Origin: Nipponacmea schrenckii
Taxonomy: Eukaryota > Mollusca > Gastropoda > Lottiidae
Reading direction: 5' to 3'
DNA: 64,000 nt
Assembly: GCA_030562195.1 (NCBI GenBank)
Contig: CM060203.1
Coordinates: 12,042,208-12,106,207 of the forward strand
Shown: one piece after another, positions 1 through 13,500 of the stretch
Layout of the letters: each line of letters opens with the position of its first letter
How positions within the stretch are numbered: the first letter of the stretch is position 1
Translations under genes and position numbers: made by a program
The notes under the pieces: model-generated
What the model was told of the DNA's origin: nothing
Seen by the model: only the letters and a program-made list of their open reading frames with translations
Database searches by the model: none

Positions 1-751
1 AATGAATATATATACAAAATGAAAATTGGCACAATGACAATATATAAAAAAGCAATATATGAATTATAAATAGATTAAATTTCGCTGCACGTAAAAATTC
101 AAGGCCACCACCGAAAGGTTCTTATATTCTTTCAAAAACGAGACCAATAAAAATTTCAGATAAATTTAGTTTCTTTCAGGATGAATAACAAATATATATT
201 TATATAAATACAACATATTCATATATTCTTTGGACATAAATAACAAAGTTGAGCTAATTTTTTTTTATATGTGTCAACTAGCCAACAGCTACAACGCAAA
301 AATGTCGCTATAGCAATTATGTTGAAAAGCTTCCATAAAAAACAACAAAGTCTAAGAGTTGGATATATATATGACTTCAAGTAACAATATTTTCATTCTT
401 GTACATAAAACTTCAACCATTTAAAATCTTTCATACTTTATAGTACTTCAAGCAAAATCATGTGGCATTTGATAAAACAAAGCAGGTGTATTTTGAGTTG
501 AGGAAAAATTGGAATTATTAAAACATAGACCAGAATATATACAGAAAGTGAAAAGAAAAAAATATGAATACAAATTACAAGCTTTCATCAAATGCCACAA
601 ATGATATAAGCTAAGACATCTAATCTACACAATCATGTGTGATCATTTAGCTGTCCTTGAACAAACTAAGAGTACCTGGTTTAACATAATTCAGGGACCT
701 CAACTTGTTCTGGACTGACCAATTGAAAACACACCCAGATTTTTTACTAAT
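1..751 (-). other. 3' flank / probable 3' UTR of boule
   Basis: This AT-rich stretch lies directly downstream of the boule stop codon on the minus strand and has no coding pattern of its own. I did not find an obvious AATAAA on the minus strand, so the end of the transcript is not placed. Confidence 0.4.
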
Positions 752-3700
752 CTAAAGAGCATAGTGACCAGGTATTACCTCAACAGCTGTAGCTTCCTGT
801 AAACTGGAGGCATCTAGTTCTGATGGTTGCATGCCTGTTGGTGGTGGCTGGGCATACATCAGTTCTGGTGTTGTGTGCATAGCATATACATAGCTTGGAT
901 TGCCTGCTATAGCTGTTGGTTGACTTGGGCTCTGTAGAAACATAAAACAGACATTCTAACTCTTGATCTTGAATCAACATTATAAGAATTTTTCAGAGAT
1001 AAATGTATAAGTTTATAAATTAGAGATTGTATAAAGAAGCGATAAATACCTGTGGGGTCCAACGCCACTGTGGTGAAGTGGTCCATTGAGGAGTTGGCTG
1101 CAGAAGAAAACGGTATGTACAAGTTATTCAAATAACAAAGAGCTGATTGTTATCAATAAAACTTTGAATTGAATAAACCACATTTCTTACAATCATAAAA
1201 TGTTACTTATAAATAATGTTATACATGCTAACATACAATAAACCAGCAGACAAAATTTCACTAGAAATTACTTACTGGTTGATGATAAGCAGCAGCAGCT
1301 GCAGCAGCAGCAGATTGGTAAGCAGCAGCAGTTTGGTAGGCAGCTGCTGACTGGTATGCTGCAGCAGATTGATATGCAGTAGGGGCCATATAAAGTGTTG
1401 GTGATTGGGGAATCATGACTGCTGTAGAGTAAGGGTTGCTTGCATATGTCGGCTAAAAAAAAAGAATAATAATTTGAATGAATATCTTTTAACTTAGCTT
1501 CATTAATGGCAGAGAATTAAACATCAAAATGTAATTATTACTGGATAAATCCACATAATCAATTAATTTATTATATGGCACTTAATTCATTCATTCAGCA
1601 ATTTTCAAATTTCGAGTCTTGGAAATTTGTTGTAATTACAGTCACATTATGTAAGCAATAGTTTCTTTGCCTTTAAATAAATCAAGAATTTTTCACAAAT
1701 ACATTTAGATATATAATAATTTTAATCGACCTTAGAAATAAAAAATGTCCAATACCTTGTAGGGTTGAGTATCTCCTACCTGTGGTTGGGCTATGTCAGC
1801 TGCATGGTAAATAGCCATTCCATTTTGATAGGTATAGGGTACACCATTGGCAAACATCACTGTACCAGCTGGAATACTAGATTCTGAAATAATCAAAGCA
1901 TAAGCTTCTAATTACATATTGAAACAACACTTTAAACATGTATAAGAGTTGTGTTCGCTAAGACCGATAAGATTAACATTCACAATTTTTTTTCATAATC
2001 TGCCATTTTTGCAAAGTACTGTACAATGGCTAAAATATCTCAAGTCATTTTCACATTTTTAAAATATGTGTGGAATTCTTGCCTAAAAATATATAGAAAT
2101 CAGTCAAAAAGTAAATATATCCTGAAAAAAAGTTGCTCTTTTGAAATCAGAAACTGAAGCTGCAAACCAATTTTCAAAATAGAATTGGGTAGCGAACACA
2201 ACCATGTACAAACCATAGTTGAAGTTGTTAAATTACAATTTCATATATGATAATCAGGCCTCATGTTAATTTTTTTTTAAATAACTTCTTGAATTGAAGA
2301 TTGAATATAATTTGAGTTTCAGTAATTATTTTTTTATCTTCTTCCTAACTTTTGTTTTCTTTTTGTGCTCAAAACAAAAATACAAAAAAATTGCTTTGAA
2401 ATTCTGGTAGGTCTAAAAGTCACGATGGAAGACACCTTGCAAAAAAAACTGGCATCAAGGTTTATTTCTTAAATATCAAATTAAAATTCAATCTTAAACC
2501 AACTTGGAATTCCTATCCTAAGAACGAAATGTTGATTGTAAAAGGGATATAATATATTAGTCAAAAAACTTTGTTGCACTCCAAAAAACACAACTACTGG
2601 TGTAACATCACATCCAAAATTGTAGGTCTAAAAGAAAACTAGATGTACATACAGAATAATAATATTGTGCATCATTATTGTTTAGTAACAAAAATAACAA
2701 GAACAACTGGAACTCGATTTCTCAGGCCATCTCCTTTGTCTGTTTCATGGATTTCAGCTAATGGAAGACTAATGGACTGTTTTTTTGTCATGGCTGTTGA
2801 ATGATCTATGCATTATGAATCACAAAAATGTCTTGCGTAATAACTTGACTTAAGATTTTTTCACATATTGATAAATAGCACCCAAATGGACATTCAAACA
2901 ACAAATATCAATCTTTTTAAGAAATAAGACGAATTAAAGATCAACTGATATATGAAATTATGTATGGTTCTAACATGGAAATAACACAAATGTAGTTCAC
3001 AGGCATTTTTAATCACTACCTCAACTGAAAAACCCCACAATATTTTAACAAAAGCTTCAAATCACATTTGACGCAATAATTTGAAGGTCAGGTTGAAATA
3101 TTACAGGCCTTTAAAAAAAATTATTTTTTATGTCAAGAAGAGTTTCAAGCCAAGGTAATATAAGTCCACTGGCAGATTTGATTTAGAATTAAAATATTTG
3201 GCAGAACTGTAGCAATCTGACACCAGTATAAAATGTTCAACCCTCAGTCGCACATGCCTTTAAACTTTCCAGGCTGATAATGAACAATATCAATATCAAT
3301 ATCCTTTAAGAATTATGTTTTCTAAAGTGTTTACTTGAAGCGGTTTTGAGAAGGGTAAGAATGATATTAGACATTTTCCACTTAAAATTGTGGATGGACG
3401 GAGAGACATCGGCATGGGAATAAACACCTCATGTGGGCGTATAAAAATGGCTGTGAACTAACTTTGTGTGTTATTTCCTAGTACGTACTATATAGTTTCA
3501 TATGCTAATAAACCCAGATACCTTGGCCTATATGTTAACTACGCAATATTCCCTGGGACTTTATCTGGCTAATTTAGCTTTGACAAAGGAGAATAAATAG
3601 TTGGGACCCAATTGAGGTAACAAATTAACATGAGGCCTGTACCATGCAATAATAATTATAAAACATTATTAAAATCTTTAGACTACGGTACAACTCTTCT

Positions 3701-6700
3701 TTCCTTTCTTATCAATGCACAAATCCTTAAATCTCTCTAAATGATCGAATCAGAAACAAGTCATTTTCACATAATTAGATATTTTATTTAATTACATTGT
3801 GAATGAAATTTAATTCAATGTTAGCTTTTCACAAACTTCAGAATTAAAATTCTTTTATTCAAAACACAAGATCCCTTTAGAAGGTTCGGGATTCCAAATA
3901 TTTGTTTTTATATCTTCATTAAATCTATTTCAAATTTGATCAACATAGAACATACACAAAGTAAAAATGACTTGTCAGCATAACAAACTCCAAGCAAATT
4001 GGTTTAATAAAAAATATAATAAATGACTGTGCTATTTGGCATGCCCAGATAAAATACTCGGATTTGGTAAGATAGAACCATTCAACAACACTGAACTACC
4101 TTATTTTGACATAGGACTGAGCATTGTACTTATTTTCCTAGCCTTGGCCAACATCTGAAAAAGGTTGGGCACTTTATCATTACTTTTTTTAATACACAGT
4201 CCACAGGAAACCTTGGTGTTAGATAGAATGTCAATTCTCCGTTCACAACAATTTATATGCTTATAATCAGCTGTATTGATTAACACAATTAGATTGCAGT
4301 CAACCCATCTTCACTTATTTTCTTTACTGCAATAACCACCTTTCTAAATACACAATTTAATGGATTGTATACAAGTCAAAAGAAAAACGCCATAACAATA
4401 GCAGTCTGCCAAAGACTATTATTTGCTGTATTTGATGGCGTAAAATTGAATCAAATCACTGCTATTGGTGATTTAAGAAGAGTGGATATTGTAGTCAAGG
4501 TATAAGACATGGTTCATAATATCTTAACATTGTGATTTATGACCAAACCCCAATTTCCATGAACTTTGTTCTAATTCAAAAAATATCCTTTAACAAGAAT
4601 AATATTATATATCAAATGTTGAGTCTCCTCTTAAGCACAAGGATTTCAGCTTAAAACCATTTAATGTGTGATGTGATGCATCTAATTTTTATTTAGAAAA
4701 AAAAAAACAGGCCCCAACATTATGTGCTTTCAGAGGCACATAATGCTTTCATACCCACATATCAGACAAGAAGAATTAATATGTTATTAATATTATTATG
4801 TATAACTCACCATAGCTTCTTGGCATCACCTGTAAGAAACAACAAACTTTATAAGGCTTCTGTGTAAGCAAATAACTTTCAATGTAAAAATTACCAACAG
4901 GGCTATATAGTACAATCTAGTACAGAGATTTTCAGAAAGCTTTGGGGCATACTGATTATCAAAGTTCCATAGCAAGTATGACACTTATGGAAGATTAATG
5001 ATTACATACCTGTTTACGAACAGCAGGACCAATGTTCAATTTCCGGTCTCTGAACACTAAATTATCAGACTGGAAAAAAACATAAATTCAAAAAGTGATT
5101 TGATCTCAATTAGCAACAAAACAGGATGTGATCTACAATAGGTGAGGTTGGTTTGGTTTAAACTGTTTTCAGAGAATAGAAGATCAGAGAAAACATTTTA
5201 AAATTAACCCTAAGCACTAAATCTGATTCTAGATCATAACCAACCTACCTCTTTTTTAATAATTCTATCTGCATCTTCCTGATTTTCAAACGTAACGAAA
5301 CCATAACTGAAAAGAGTCCATCAAGTTGGATGATAAATAGTGTGGCCAATAAGTGAGGAAGCATGCTCTGTAACCCATTTACCAGTTATTAATTGTTTTG
5401 CCTACACAGCATCCACAATGATCTTTAATGAACTATTATTAAAATAGATTCAAAATTCAGTTCATAATTATAATTCTCATGAACTTACAGTTTAAATACA
5501 TTTTCGATCTGGAAGCAACATAGGTAAAGCCAACTTACCCTTTAGAAACACCACCCCTATCTGCTATTATTTTGGTATCTTTAACTGCTCCATATGCTGA
5601 GAAAAATTGCTTTAATTCAGCATCTGTAGTCTAAAATCAAAAACTTAACTTGTGAAACACATCCTTATCGAGAAGGCGTCATGAGCTACTTAAAGCTTAA
5701 CCTTTCCACTGCAGTTTTAGTTGATATACAGGCATTTCATTAAATTTCTAAACCTAACCTTTATATATCCTTCTAATATATGCACCAGTAGTAATATATT
5801 TACTTACATTTGCTGCAATGCCACCAACAAATATTCTGTTTGGAATGACTGTGCCGAATTTAGGAGCATTGGTTCCTGATAATGGGGTAGTGCTGGGGGT
5901 AGCAGAAGGAGAAACATCTGTAGATGACTGAAATAAAGCATATAATGGGACATTGGCCTACAATATTAAGAATAATCAGTTTTGTACAACAGAATATATT
6001 GGGATAATGGGCATAATTATTCTTGAAGATACATCCTTGTAAATGATTCAATTTTCAGAATAAGAAAAAAAAACAAGCACAATGGATGAAAAGAATCCAG
6101 AGTTTTAAGCTCATTGTTCCTCTTGTCTTGTCAAAATAAATTCTATCTTTTTTATACAGTAGACTAGGCATAGGTGCATTAGTCTACTGTCCGCAGTGTG
6201 TGATAGTTGAATTAAACATGTCAATAATTGGTAATAACAGTAGTCTAATAAATGTGCAAAAGCTTTGAAAAACTAATATAGATTATTTAGAACAACTTTG
6301 CTATTACTCAGTTTTAGGCAACTAGATCTACTACTGAACTGAAGAAAAGAATTCAACAAGACAGCACAATCTACAGAGAGGCAACAGAAATTTTAGATAA
6401 TTTGGCTGTTAGTAGTGTGGGTCATAACTGCTGGCCTAGGCAATAGGGCCTTGGGTTAAAGCAAACAATATTCAACTCCATAGTTCATGATCAGAATAAG
6501 AAAGATTGAGATCTAGCCTAGAGCATCAAAACTGTTTTAAAAATTTGCATAAGATTTGACTTGTCTGATTTAAGTTCCCAGAAACATTCAGTCACAAGGA
6601 CAGAAGATATCTGTGGTAGGCCCTAGATGTAGCCAACATGTTGGGCCAAGATCAAAAGTCTAAGTCAGTGCGGTACTTAAAAGTATAATTTAAAGAGATT

Positions 6701-7216
6701 TTGTTAGATCTTGGTCTAGTCAAATTACATTGTTTTGTTTGAAAAACAGGAATGAAAACAAACAACAACAGATGAAATGGAATACATGAAAGACGCGTGC
6801 TGGTCTAAATTTAGACATTACATGGTGTAAACTGATACGCAAAGAATTAGCAATGCCTCATTTGATCAACACCGAAAATGAAATGGCCGCAAGATAAAAC
6901 TTTCACCACCTTTCAGTTTCAGACAGCTCCAAATATTAATCATTTTAACGGCACACAATATCTTTTGTTTTAACACAACCAATTTAAAATATCTAAAATA
7001 TTTATGAAAATTAGAGAAATAGATCCATGCAGGAGGGTTTGCATTTCAAGACACGAAATCGTGAAAATCGGACTTTCACTCACCATCATTTGGTTGATTT
7101 GAGGATCTTTTTTCACGATTGCAAAGTTCTGGCAACTTTAGTGACAGAAAGTCTATACAATATCCAAGATCAAATTATCTCAAAATAAAATTAGCGAATA
7201 AAAGACTTCTTACCAT
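752..7216 (-). CDS. boule: Boule-like DAZ-family RNA-binding protein
   Basis: Ten exons keep one open frame of 294 codons: 7214-7216 (ATG followed at once by GTAAG), 5808-5927, 5539-5630, 5249-5306, 5010-5069, 4811-4829 (a 19-bp microexon), 1756-1883, 1276-1452, 1050-1097 and 752-931, with stop TAG at 752-754. All introns are GT..AG. An RRM covers about residues 31-111, with RNP2 IFVGGI (33-38) and RNP1 KGYGFVTF (71-78); this form of RRM and the following KLNIGPAVRKQ match Boule/DAZL. The C-terminal half is rich in Q, P, Y and A, with AYQSAA-type repeats and an alanine run in exon 8. In the family, Boule binds mRNA 3' UTRs and controls translation in germ cells, especially at meiosis. A possible alternative first exon ends at 7084 with ATGATG before GTGAGT and would join in frame. 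The other choice would be a DAZL-like paralogue; the RRM favours Boule. Confidence 0.9.
1946..2203. mobile_element. Short TIR element (MITE) in boule intron 6
   Basis: The sequence GTTGTGTTCGCTA at 1948-1960 is matched in reverse complement at 2190-2202. Flanking 8-mers ATGTATAA (1938-1945) and ATGTACAA (2204-2211) differ at one base and look like an 8-bp target-site duplication, as left by hAT-class transposases. The interior has no coding sequence. The class assignment rests on the duplication length only. Confidence 0.55.
2255..3639. mobile_element. 1.4-kb non-autonomous element with perfect 18-bp TIRs
   Basis: CAGGCCTCATGTTAATTT at 2255-2272 is repeated as an exact inverted copy at 3622-3639. 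The ends start with CAGG, which resembles hAT termini, but no clean target-site duplication is visible (atgataat on the left, taccatgc on the right). The interior carries no recognisable transposase. It makes up nearly half of the large boule intron 6 (1884-4810). Confidence 0.55.
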
Positions 7217-8705
7217 GATTTAAACTGGAAAATCTTCAATAAGTTAACAAGAAAACAAACCTAACAAACCGATGGCGAACAGTGCCAGCAGCCGAAACCA
7301 TCGGCTAAAAATTCGAGGCTTTACCTGGGACAGTCGATTTTGAGAAATTAGGGGGGGTGACGTCTACAATTAGTGGCACGTGTCAAAATAAAATTCATTC
7401 GCGCGCCTGAATATTCACAGACGTGCATAAACCCCATTTTAATATAAATATCTTAAACATTGAAGATATGTTTGTTTTGAAAAAATCAATTATTATTGTG
7501 AAATTTGTCATTTTTTGTTTTGACATTTCGTGGCTACTCCCCTGTCAAATCGTGATCGAAGCTGAGCTCATCTGTCTCATGTTTTCCCGCCATTTACTGG
7601 AAATCCACAGATGTCATGGAGAACTGTGGTATATCAACGTCTACAATGTTTTAATTTTTAATAATTTGTAATACAAAGTGAATTTATTTTTTAAAGATCC
7701 TATTTTGTTTTTTTATGAAAATAAATTTTTACGAAATATATCAAGTTTTGTCTAATGATTTTGCCCAATATAAACTCGTCCCTACATACTGCAAGACAAT
7801 TTCGTTAATCAAAATCTCTAGTAAAAAGTAAGCATGTTCAACATCGCGTGCGAATAATTTCGCAATAATTTCGATCGGCTAGTGTAGAATATTAAGCAGA
7901 CTATCCAAAATTGAAGAATTCTAACTAGTGATAACAATCCAAACCAAAATCCAACCAGAACTTTATACAGCTACGAGAGCGACACGAAGAGACCTTAGTC
8001 CAAGGCATTGGAGCTTTTTAAACTTCTAGCCTTTTAGCTCCACACTACCGCCGAGCTGCGACGAAAAATGTGTGGATGACAGAAACTATATTATCAACAT
8101 CATTTAACTTAAAGCGGTCTTGTTACTTTAAATTATCATCCTTTTTTGTAATGTATGCTCAGACGTCGATATTTTATTTATATTTTTATATTGAGCGTCC
8201 GAGAGAAATTATAACGTGTCATTATGGGGCCATTGAATTGTGTCTTTGATGAGGCGGGCGTAGGCTTGAAATAGTTGAAATGGGATTCTGAGGCGTCATA
8301 ATCTTTATCAAAAATGTTAATCTAACTGGTCTGAATGTGCTGCTACCTGATCATTCAGTCCGTATGTAATTTGATGCTTGTGCAGTATGTGTATGGTATT
8401 TCTTTTAGGTAAATTTACTTGGTAGCAGGAACCACGATCTGTCCATCTAAAACACATGTACGTTTGTATTTTGTTTAAAACAATTTGTACATTGAAAATA
8501 TATGTGTATTTTTTTTCGTATTCAATGATAGATAACCCCCATCCATATACATGGCCGACATGGGCTGAATGTTAGACATAATCACGTCCTTGTGAGGTTA
8601 AACCTAGGCTTATTCTGACCAATGTAGAACTAGTATACATGTATTTTTTTTTTTGCATAAGACATAATACTTTAGCAATTTTATGAGACTAAAACTAAAG
8701 GCAGA
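7217..8705. other. Upstream region of boule; no gene seen
   Basis: Boule transcription probably starts just above 7216, since the first exon holds only the ATG before its splice donor. A GC-richer patch near 7260-7420 may be the promoter, but no motif is clear enough to name. The open frame at 7423-7671 shows no family resemblance and no splice context, so I do not call it a gene. Confidence 0.35.
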
Positions 8706-9253
8706 GGATATTTGGCACGGCGTGGTAAATAATTATTTGCCACGGGTTTTCATTATTTGCCACTTGTCTTCATAAAAGATGAAATAAACGATATTTTTAC
8801 AAATAAGATTGAGATCATGATTATATTAACACATTTTGGTGAATGACGGAGACATAATTTAATCAAATTGAAGCGATTTTGACATAATCAAAATACGAAA
8901 ATAAACAGCATTTTTGATCGCAAATAGTAGTCGCGATTAACAAGTTGGCGGTATTGATTCAAACACGCATAGTAAAAAAAAAGTCCTACCTATAAAAAAC
9001 TGTATCATTTACAAATGAGAATACATCGATAAGCGATATTTATTTGCAGTATGTTTACCAATACCGGTGAGAGTTTAACACGATTTCGGTCGAAATAAAG
9101 GCTAGAATATGCTTGTTAAAGTGAAATAATACTTATAAACATTCCGAAAAACGGGCCACGCCATTACAAGGCTGCAATGAAGGAAATTTCGCAGTGGTAT
9201 TTGCCTTCTCTTATTTTAATTTTCAACGTTCATGTGTTAGATAAAAGTGGAAA

Positions 9254-10534
9254 TGATATACACAGACCCGTGGTAAATAAGATAAAACAAATGCTAAGGG
9301 TTGTAAGCTAACGAATATGCACAGACCCGTGGTAAATAAGATAAAACAAGTGGTAGGGGTTGTAAGCTAACTACTTTACACAGACCCGTGGTAAATAAGA
9401 TAAAACAAGTGGTAGGGATTGTAAGCTAATTACTATACACGGACCCGTGGTAAATAAGATAAAACAAGGGGTAGGGGTTGTAAGCTACCCACTATACACG
9501 GACCCGTGGTAAATAAGATAAAACAAGTGGTAGGGATTGTAGGCTAATTACTATACACGGACCCGTGGTAAATAAGATAAAACAAGTGGTAGGGGTTGTA
9601 AGCTAATCACTATACACGGACCCGTGGTAAATAAGATAAAACAAGGGGTAGGGGTTGTAAGCTAACTACTTTACACAGACCCGTGGTAAATAAGATAAAA
9701 CAAATAGTAGGGGTTAAGAGCCAACTACTATATACAGACCAGTGGTAAATAAGATAAAACAAGATGTAGGGGTTGTAAGCTAATTAATATACACGGACCC
9801 GTGGTGAATAAGATAAAACAAGTGTTAGGGGTTGTTAGCTAACTACGATATACAGACCCGTGGTAAATAGGATAAAACAAGTGGTAGGGGTTGGAAGCTA
9901 ACTTCTATACACAGACCCGTGGTAAATAAGATATAACAAGTGTTAGGGGTTGTTAGCTAACTACTATACACGGACCCGTGATAAATAAGATAAAACAAGT
10001 GGTAGGGGTTGTAAGCTAACTACTTTACACAAACCCGTGGTAAATAAGATAAAACAAGTGGCAAGGGTCGTGAGTTAACTAATATGCACAGACCCGTGGT
10101 AAATAAGATAAAACAAGTGGTAAGGGTTGTCAGCTAACTACTTTACACAGACCCGTGGTAAATAAGATAAAACAAGTGGTAGGGGTTGTAAGCTAACTAC
10201 TATACACAAATTCGTGGTAAATAAGATAAAACAAGTGGAAGGGATTGTAAGCTAATTACTAAACTTATACACGGACCCGCTAACTTCTAAATACAGACTA
10301 GTGGTAAATAAGATAAAACAAGTGGTAGGGGTTGTGAGCTAACTACTATGTACAGACCCGTGGTAAATAAGATAAAACAAGTGGTAGAGGTTGAGAGGTA
10401 ACTACTATATACAGACCCGTGGTAAATAAACTAAAACAAGTGGTAGGGATTGTAAGCTAACTTCTATACACGGACCCGTGGTAAATGAGATAAAACAAGT
10501 GGTAAGGGTTGTAAGCTAACTACTTTATACAGAC
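9254..10534 (+). repeat. 59-bp satellite, forward arm (about 22 copies)
   Basis: Tandem units contain GACCCGTGGTAAATAAGATA, then AAACAAGTGGTAGGGGTTGT and a variable AAGCTAACTACTATACAC tail. Many units begin with CACGGACCCGTG, a near-palindrome. Copies differ by scattered substitutions, and a few are truncated (for example near 10260-10300). Confidence 0.95.
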
Positions 10535-13500
10535 ACGGGTCCGTGTATAGTAGTTAGCTTACAATCCCTACCACTTGTTTTATCTTATTTACCACGGGTC
10601 TGTATTTAGAAGTTAGCTTACAACCCCTACCACTTGTTTTATCTTATTTACCACGGGTCTGTATATAGTAGTTACCTCTCAACCCCTACCACTTGTTTTA
10701 TCTTATTTATAACGGGTCCGTGTATAGTAGTTAGCTAACAACCCTTACCACTTGTTTTATGTTATTTACCACGGGTCTGTATATAGTAGTTACCTCTCAA
10801 CCCCTACCACTTGTTTTATCTTATTTACCACTAGTCTGTGAATAGTAGTTAGCTTACAACCCCTACCACTTGTTTTATCTTATTTACCGGGTCTGTGTAT
10901 AGTAGTTAGCTTACAACCCCTACCACTTGTTTTATCTTATTTACCGGGTCTGTGTATAGTAGTTAGCTTACAACCCCTACCACTTGTTTTATCTTATTTA
11001 CCACGGGTCTGTGTATAGATATTAGCTTACAACCCCTACCACTTGTTTTATCCTATTTACCACGGGTTTGTGTATAGAAGTTAGCTCACAACCCCTACCA
11101 CTTGTTTTATCTTATTTACCACGGGTCTGTATTTAGAAGTTAGCTTACAACCCCTACCACTTGTTTTATCTTATTTACCACGGGTCTGTATATAGTAGTT
11201 ACCTCTCAACCCCTACCACTTGTTTTATCTTATTTACCACGGGTCTGTACATAGTAGTTAGCTCACAACCCCTACCACTTGTTTTATCTTATTTACCACG
11301 GGTCTGTATTTAGAAGTTAGCTTACAACTCTTACCACTTGTTTTATCTTATTTACCACGGGTCTGTGTATAGAAGTTAGCTCACAACCCCTACCACTTGT
11401 TTTATCTTATTTACCACGGGTCTGTATTTAGAAGTTAGCTCCCAACCCCTACCACTTGTTTTATCTTATTTACCACGGGTCTGTATATAGTAGTTACCTC
11501 TCAACCCCTACCACTTGTTTTATCTTATTTACCACGGGTCTGTACATAGTAGTTAGCTCACAACCCCTACCACTTGTTTTATCTTATTTACCACGGGTCT
11601 GTATTTAGAAGTTAGCTTACAACTCTTACCACTTGTTTTATCTTATTTACCACGGGTCTGTATATAGTAGTTAGCTTACAACCCCTACCACTTGTTTTAT
11701 CCTATTTACCACGGGTCTGTGTATAGAAGTTAGCTCACAACCCCTACCGCTTGTTTTATCTTATTTACCACGGGTCTGTATTTAGAAGTTAGCTTACAAC
11801 CCCTACCACTTGTTTTATCTTATTTACCACGGGTCTGTATATAGATGTTAGCTTCCAACCCCTACCACTTGTTTTATCTTATTTACCACGGGTCTGTATA
11901 TAGTAGTTACCTCTCAACCCCTACCACTTGTTTTATCCTATTTACCACGGGTCTGTGTATAGAAGTTAGCTCACAACCACTACCACTTGTTTTATCTTAT
12001 TTACCACGGGTCTGTATTTAGAAGTTAGCTTACAACCCCTACCACTTGTTTTATCTTATTTACCACGGGTCTGTATATAGTAGTTACCTCTCAACCCCTA
12101 CCACTTGTTTTATCTTATTTACCACGGGTCTGTACATAGTAGTTAGCTCACAACCCCTTCCCCATAGTTTATCTTATTTACCACGGGTCTGTATTTAGAA
12201 GTTAGCTTACAACCCTTACCACTTGTTTTATCTTATTTACCACGTTTCTGTATATAGTAGTTAGTTTACAACCCCTACCACTTGTTTTATCCTATTTACC
12301 ACTGGTCTGTGTATAGAAGTTAGCTCACAACCCCTACCACTTGTTTTATCTTATTTACTACGGGTCTGTATTTAGAAGTTAGCTTACAACCCCTACCACT
12401 TGTTTTATCTTATTTACCACGGGTCTGTATATAGTAGTTACCTCTCAACCCCTACCACTTGTTTTATCTTATTTACCACGGGTCTGTATATAGTAGTTAC
12501 CTCTCAACCCCTACCACTTGTTTTATCTTATTTACAACGGGTCTGTATATAGTAGTTAGCTTACAACCCCTACCACTTGTTTTATCCTATTTACCACGGG
12601 TCTGTGTATAGAAGTTAGCTCACAACCCCTACCACTTGTTTTATCTTATTTACCACGGGTCTGTGTATAGAAGTTAGCTTACAATCCCTACCACTTGTTT
12701 TATCTTATTTACCACGGGTCTGTATATAGTAGTTAGCTTACAACCCCTACCACTTGTTTTATCTTATTTACCACGGGTCTGTATTTAGTAGTTAGCTTAC
12801 AACCCCTACCACTTGTTATCTCTTATTTACCACGGGTCTGTATATATTAGTTAGCTTACAACCCCTACCACTTGTTTTATCTTATTTACCACGGGTCTGT
12901 GTATAGTAGTTAGCTTACAACCCCTACCACTTGTTTTATCTTATTTACCAAGGGTCTCTGTATATTAGTTAACTCACGACCCCTGTATATAGATGTTAGC
13001 TTACAACCCCTACCACTTGTCTTATCTTATTTACCACGGGTCTGTATTTAGAAGTTAGCTTACAACCCTTACCACTTGTTTTATCTTATTTACCACGGGT
13101 CTGTATATAGTAGTTAGCTTACAACCCCTACCACTTGTTTTATCCTATTTACCACGGGTCTGTGTATAGAAGTTAGCTCACAACCCCTACCACTTGTTTT
13201 ATCTTATTTACCACGGGTCTGTATTTAGAAGTTAGCTTACAACCCCTACCACTTGTTTTATCTTATTTACCACGAGTCTGTATATAGTAGTTACCTCTCA
13301 ACCCCTACCACTTGTTTTATCTTATTTACCACGGGTCTGTATATAGTAGTTACCTCTCAACCCCTACCACTTGTTTTATCTTATTTACCACGGGTCTGTA
13401 CATAGTAGTTAGCTCACAACCCCTTCCCCATGGTTTATCTTATTTACCACGGGTCTGTATTTAGAAGTTAGCTTACAACCCTTACCACTTGTTTTATCTT

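Noticed and set aside
6158..6189. Hairpin CAGTAGACT..AGTCTACTG in boule intron 1
   Set aside because: A 9-bp stem alone is too little for a named element or RNA.
7423..7671. 82-residue open frame upstream of boule
   Set aside because: No family resemblance, no splice context and AT-rich composition; likely chance.
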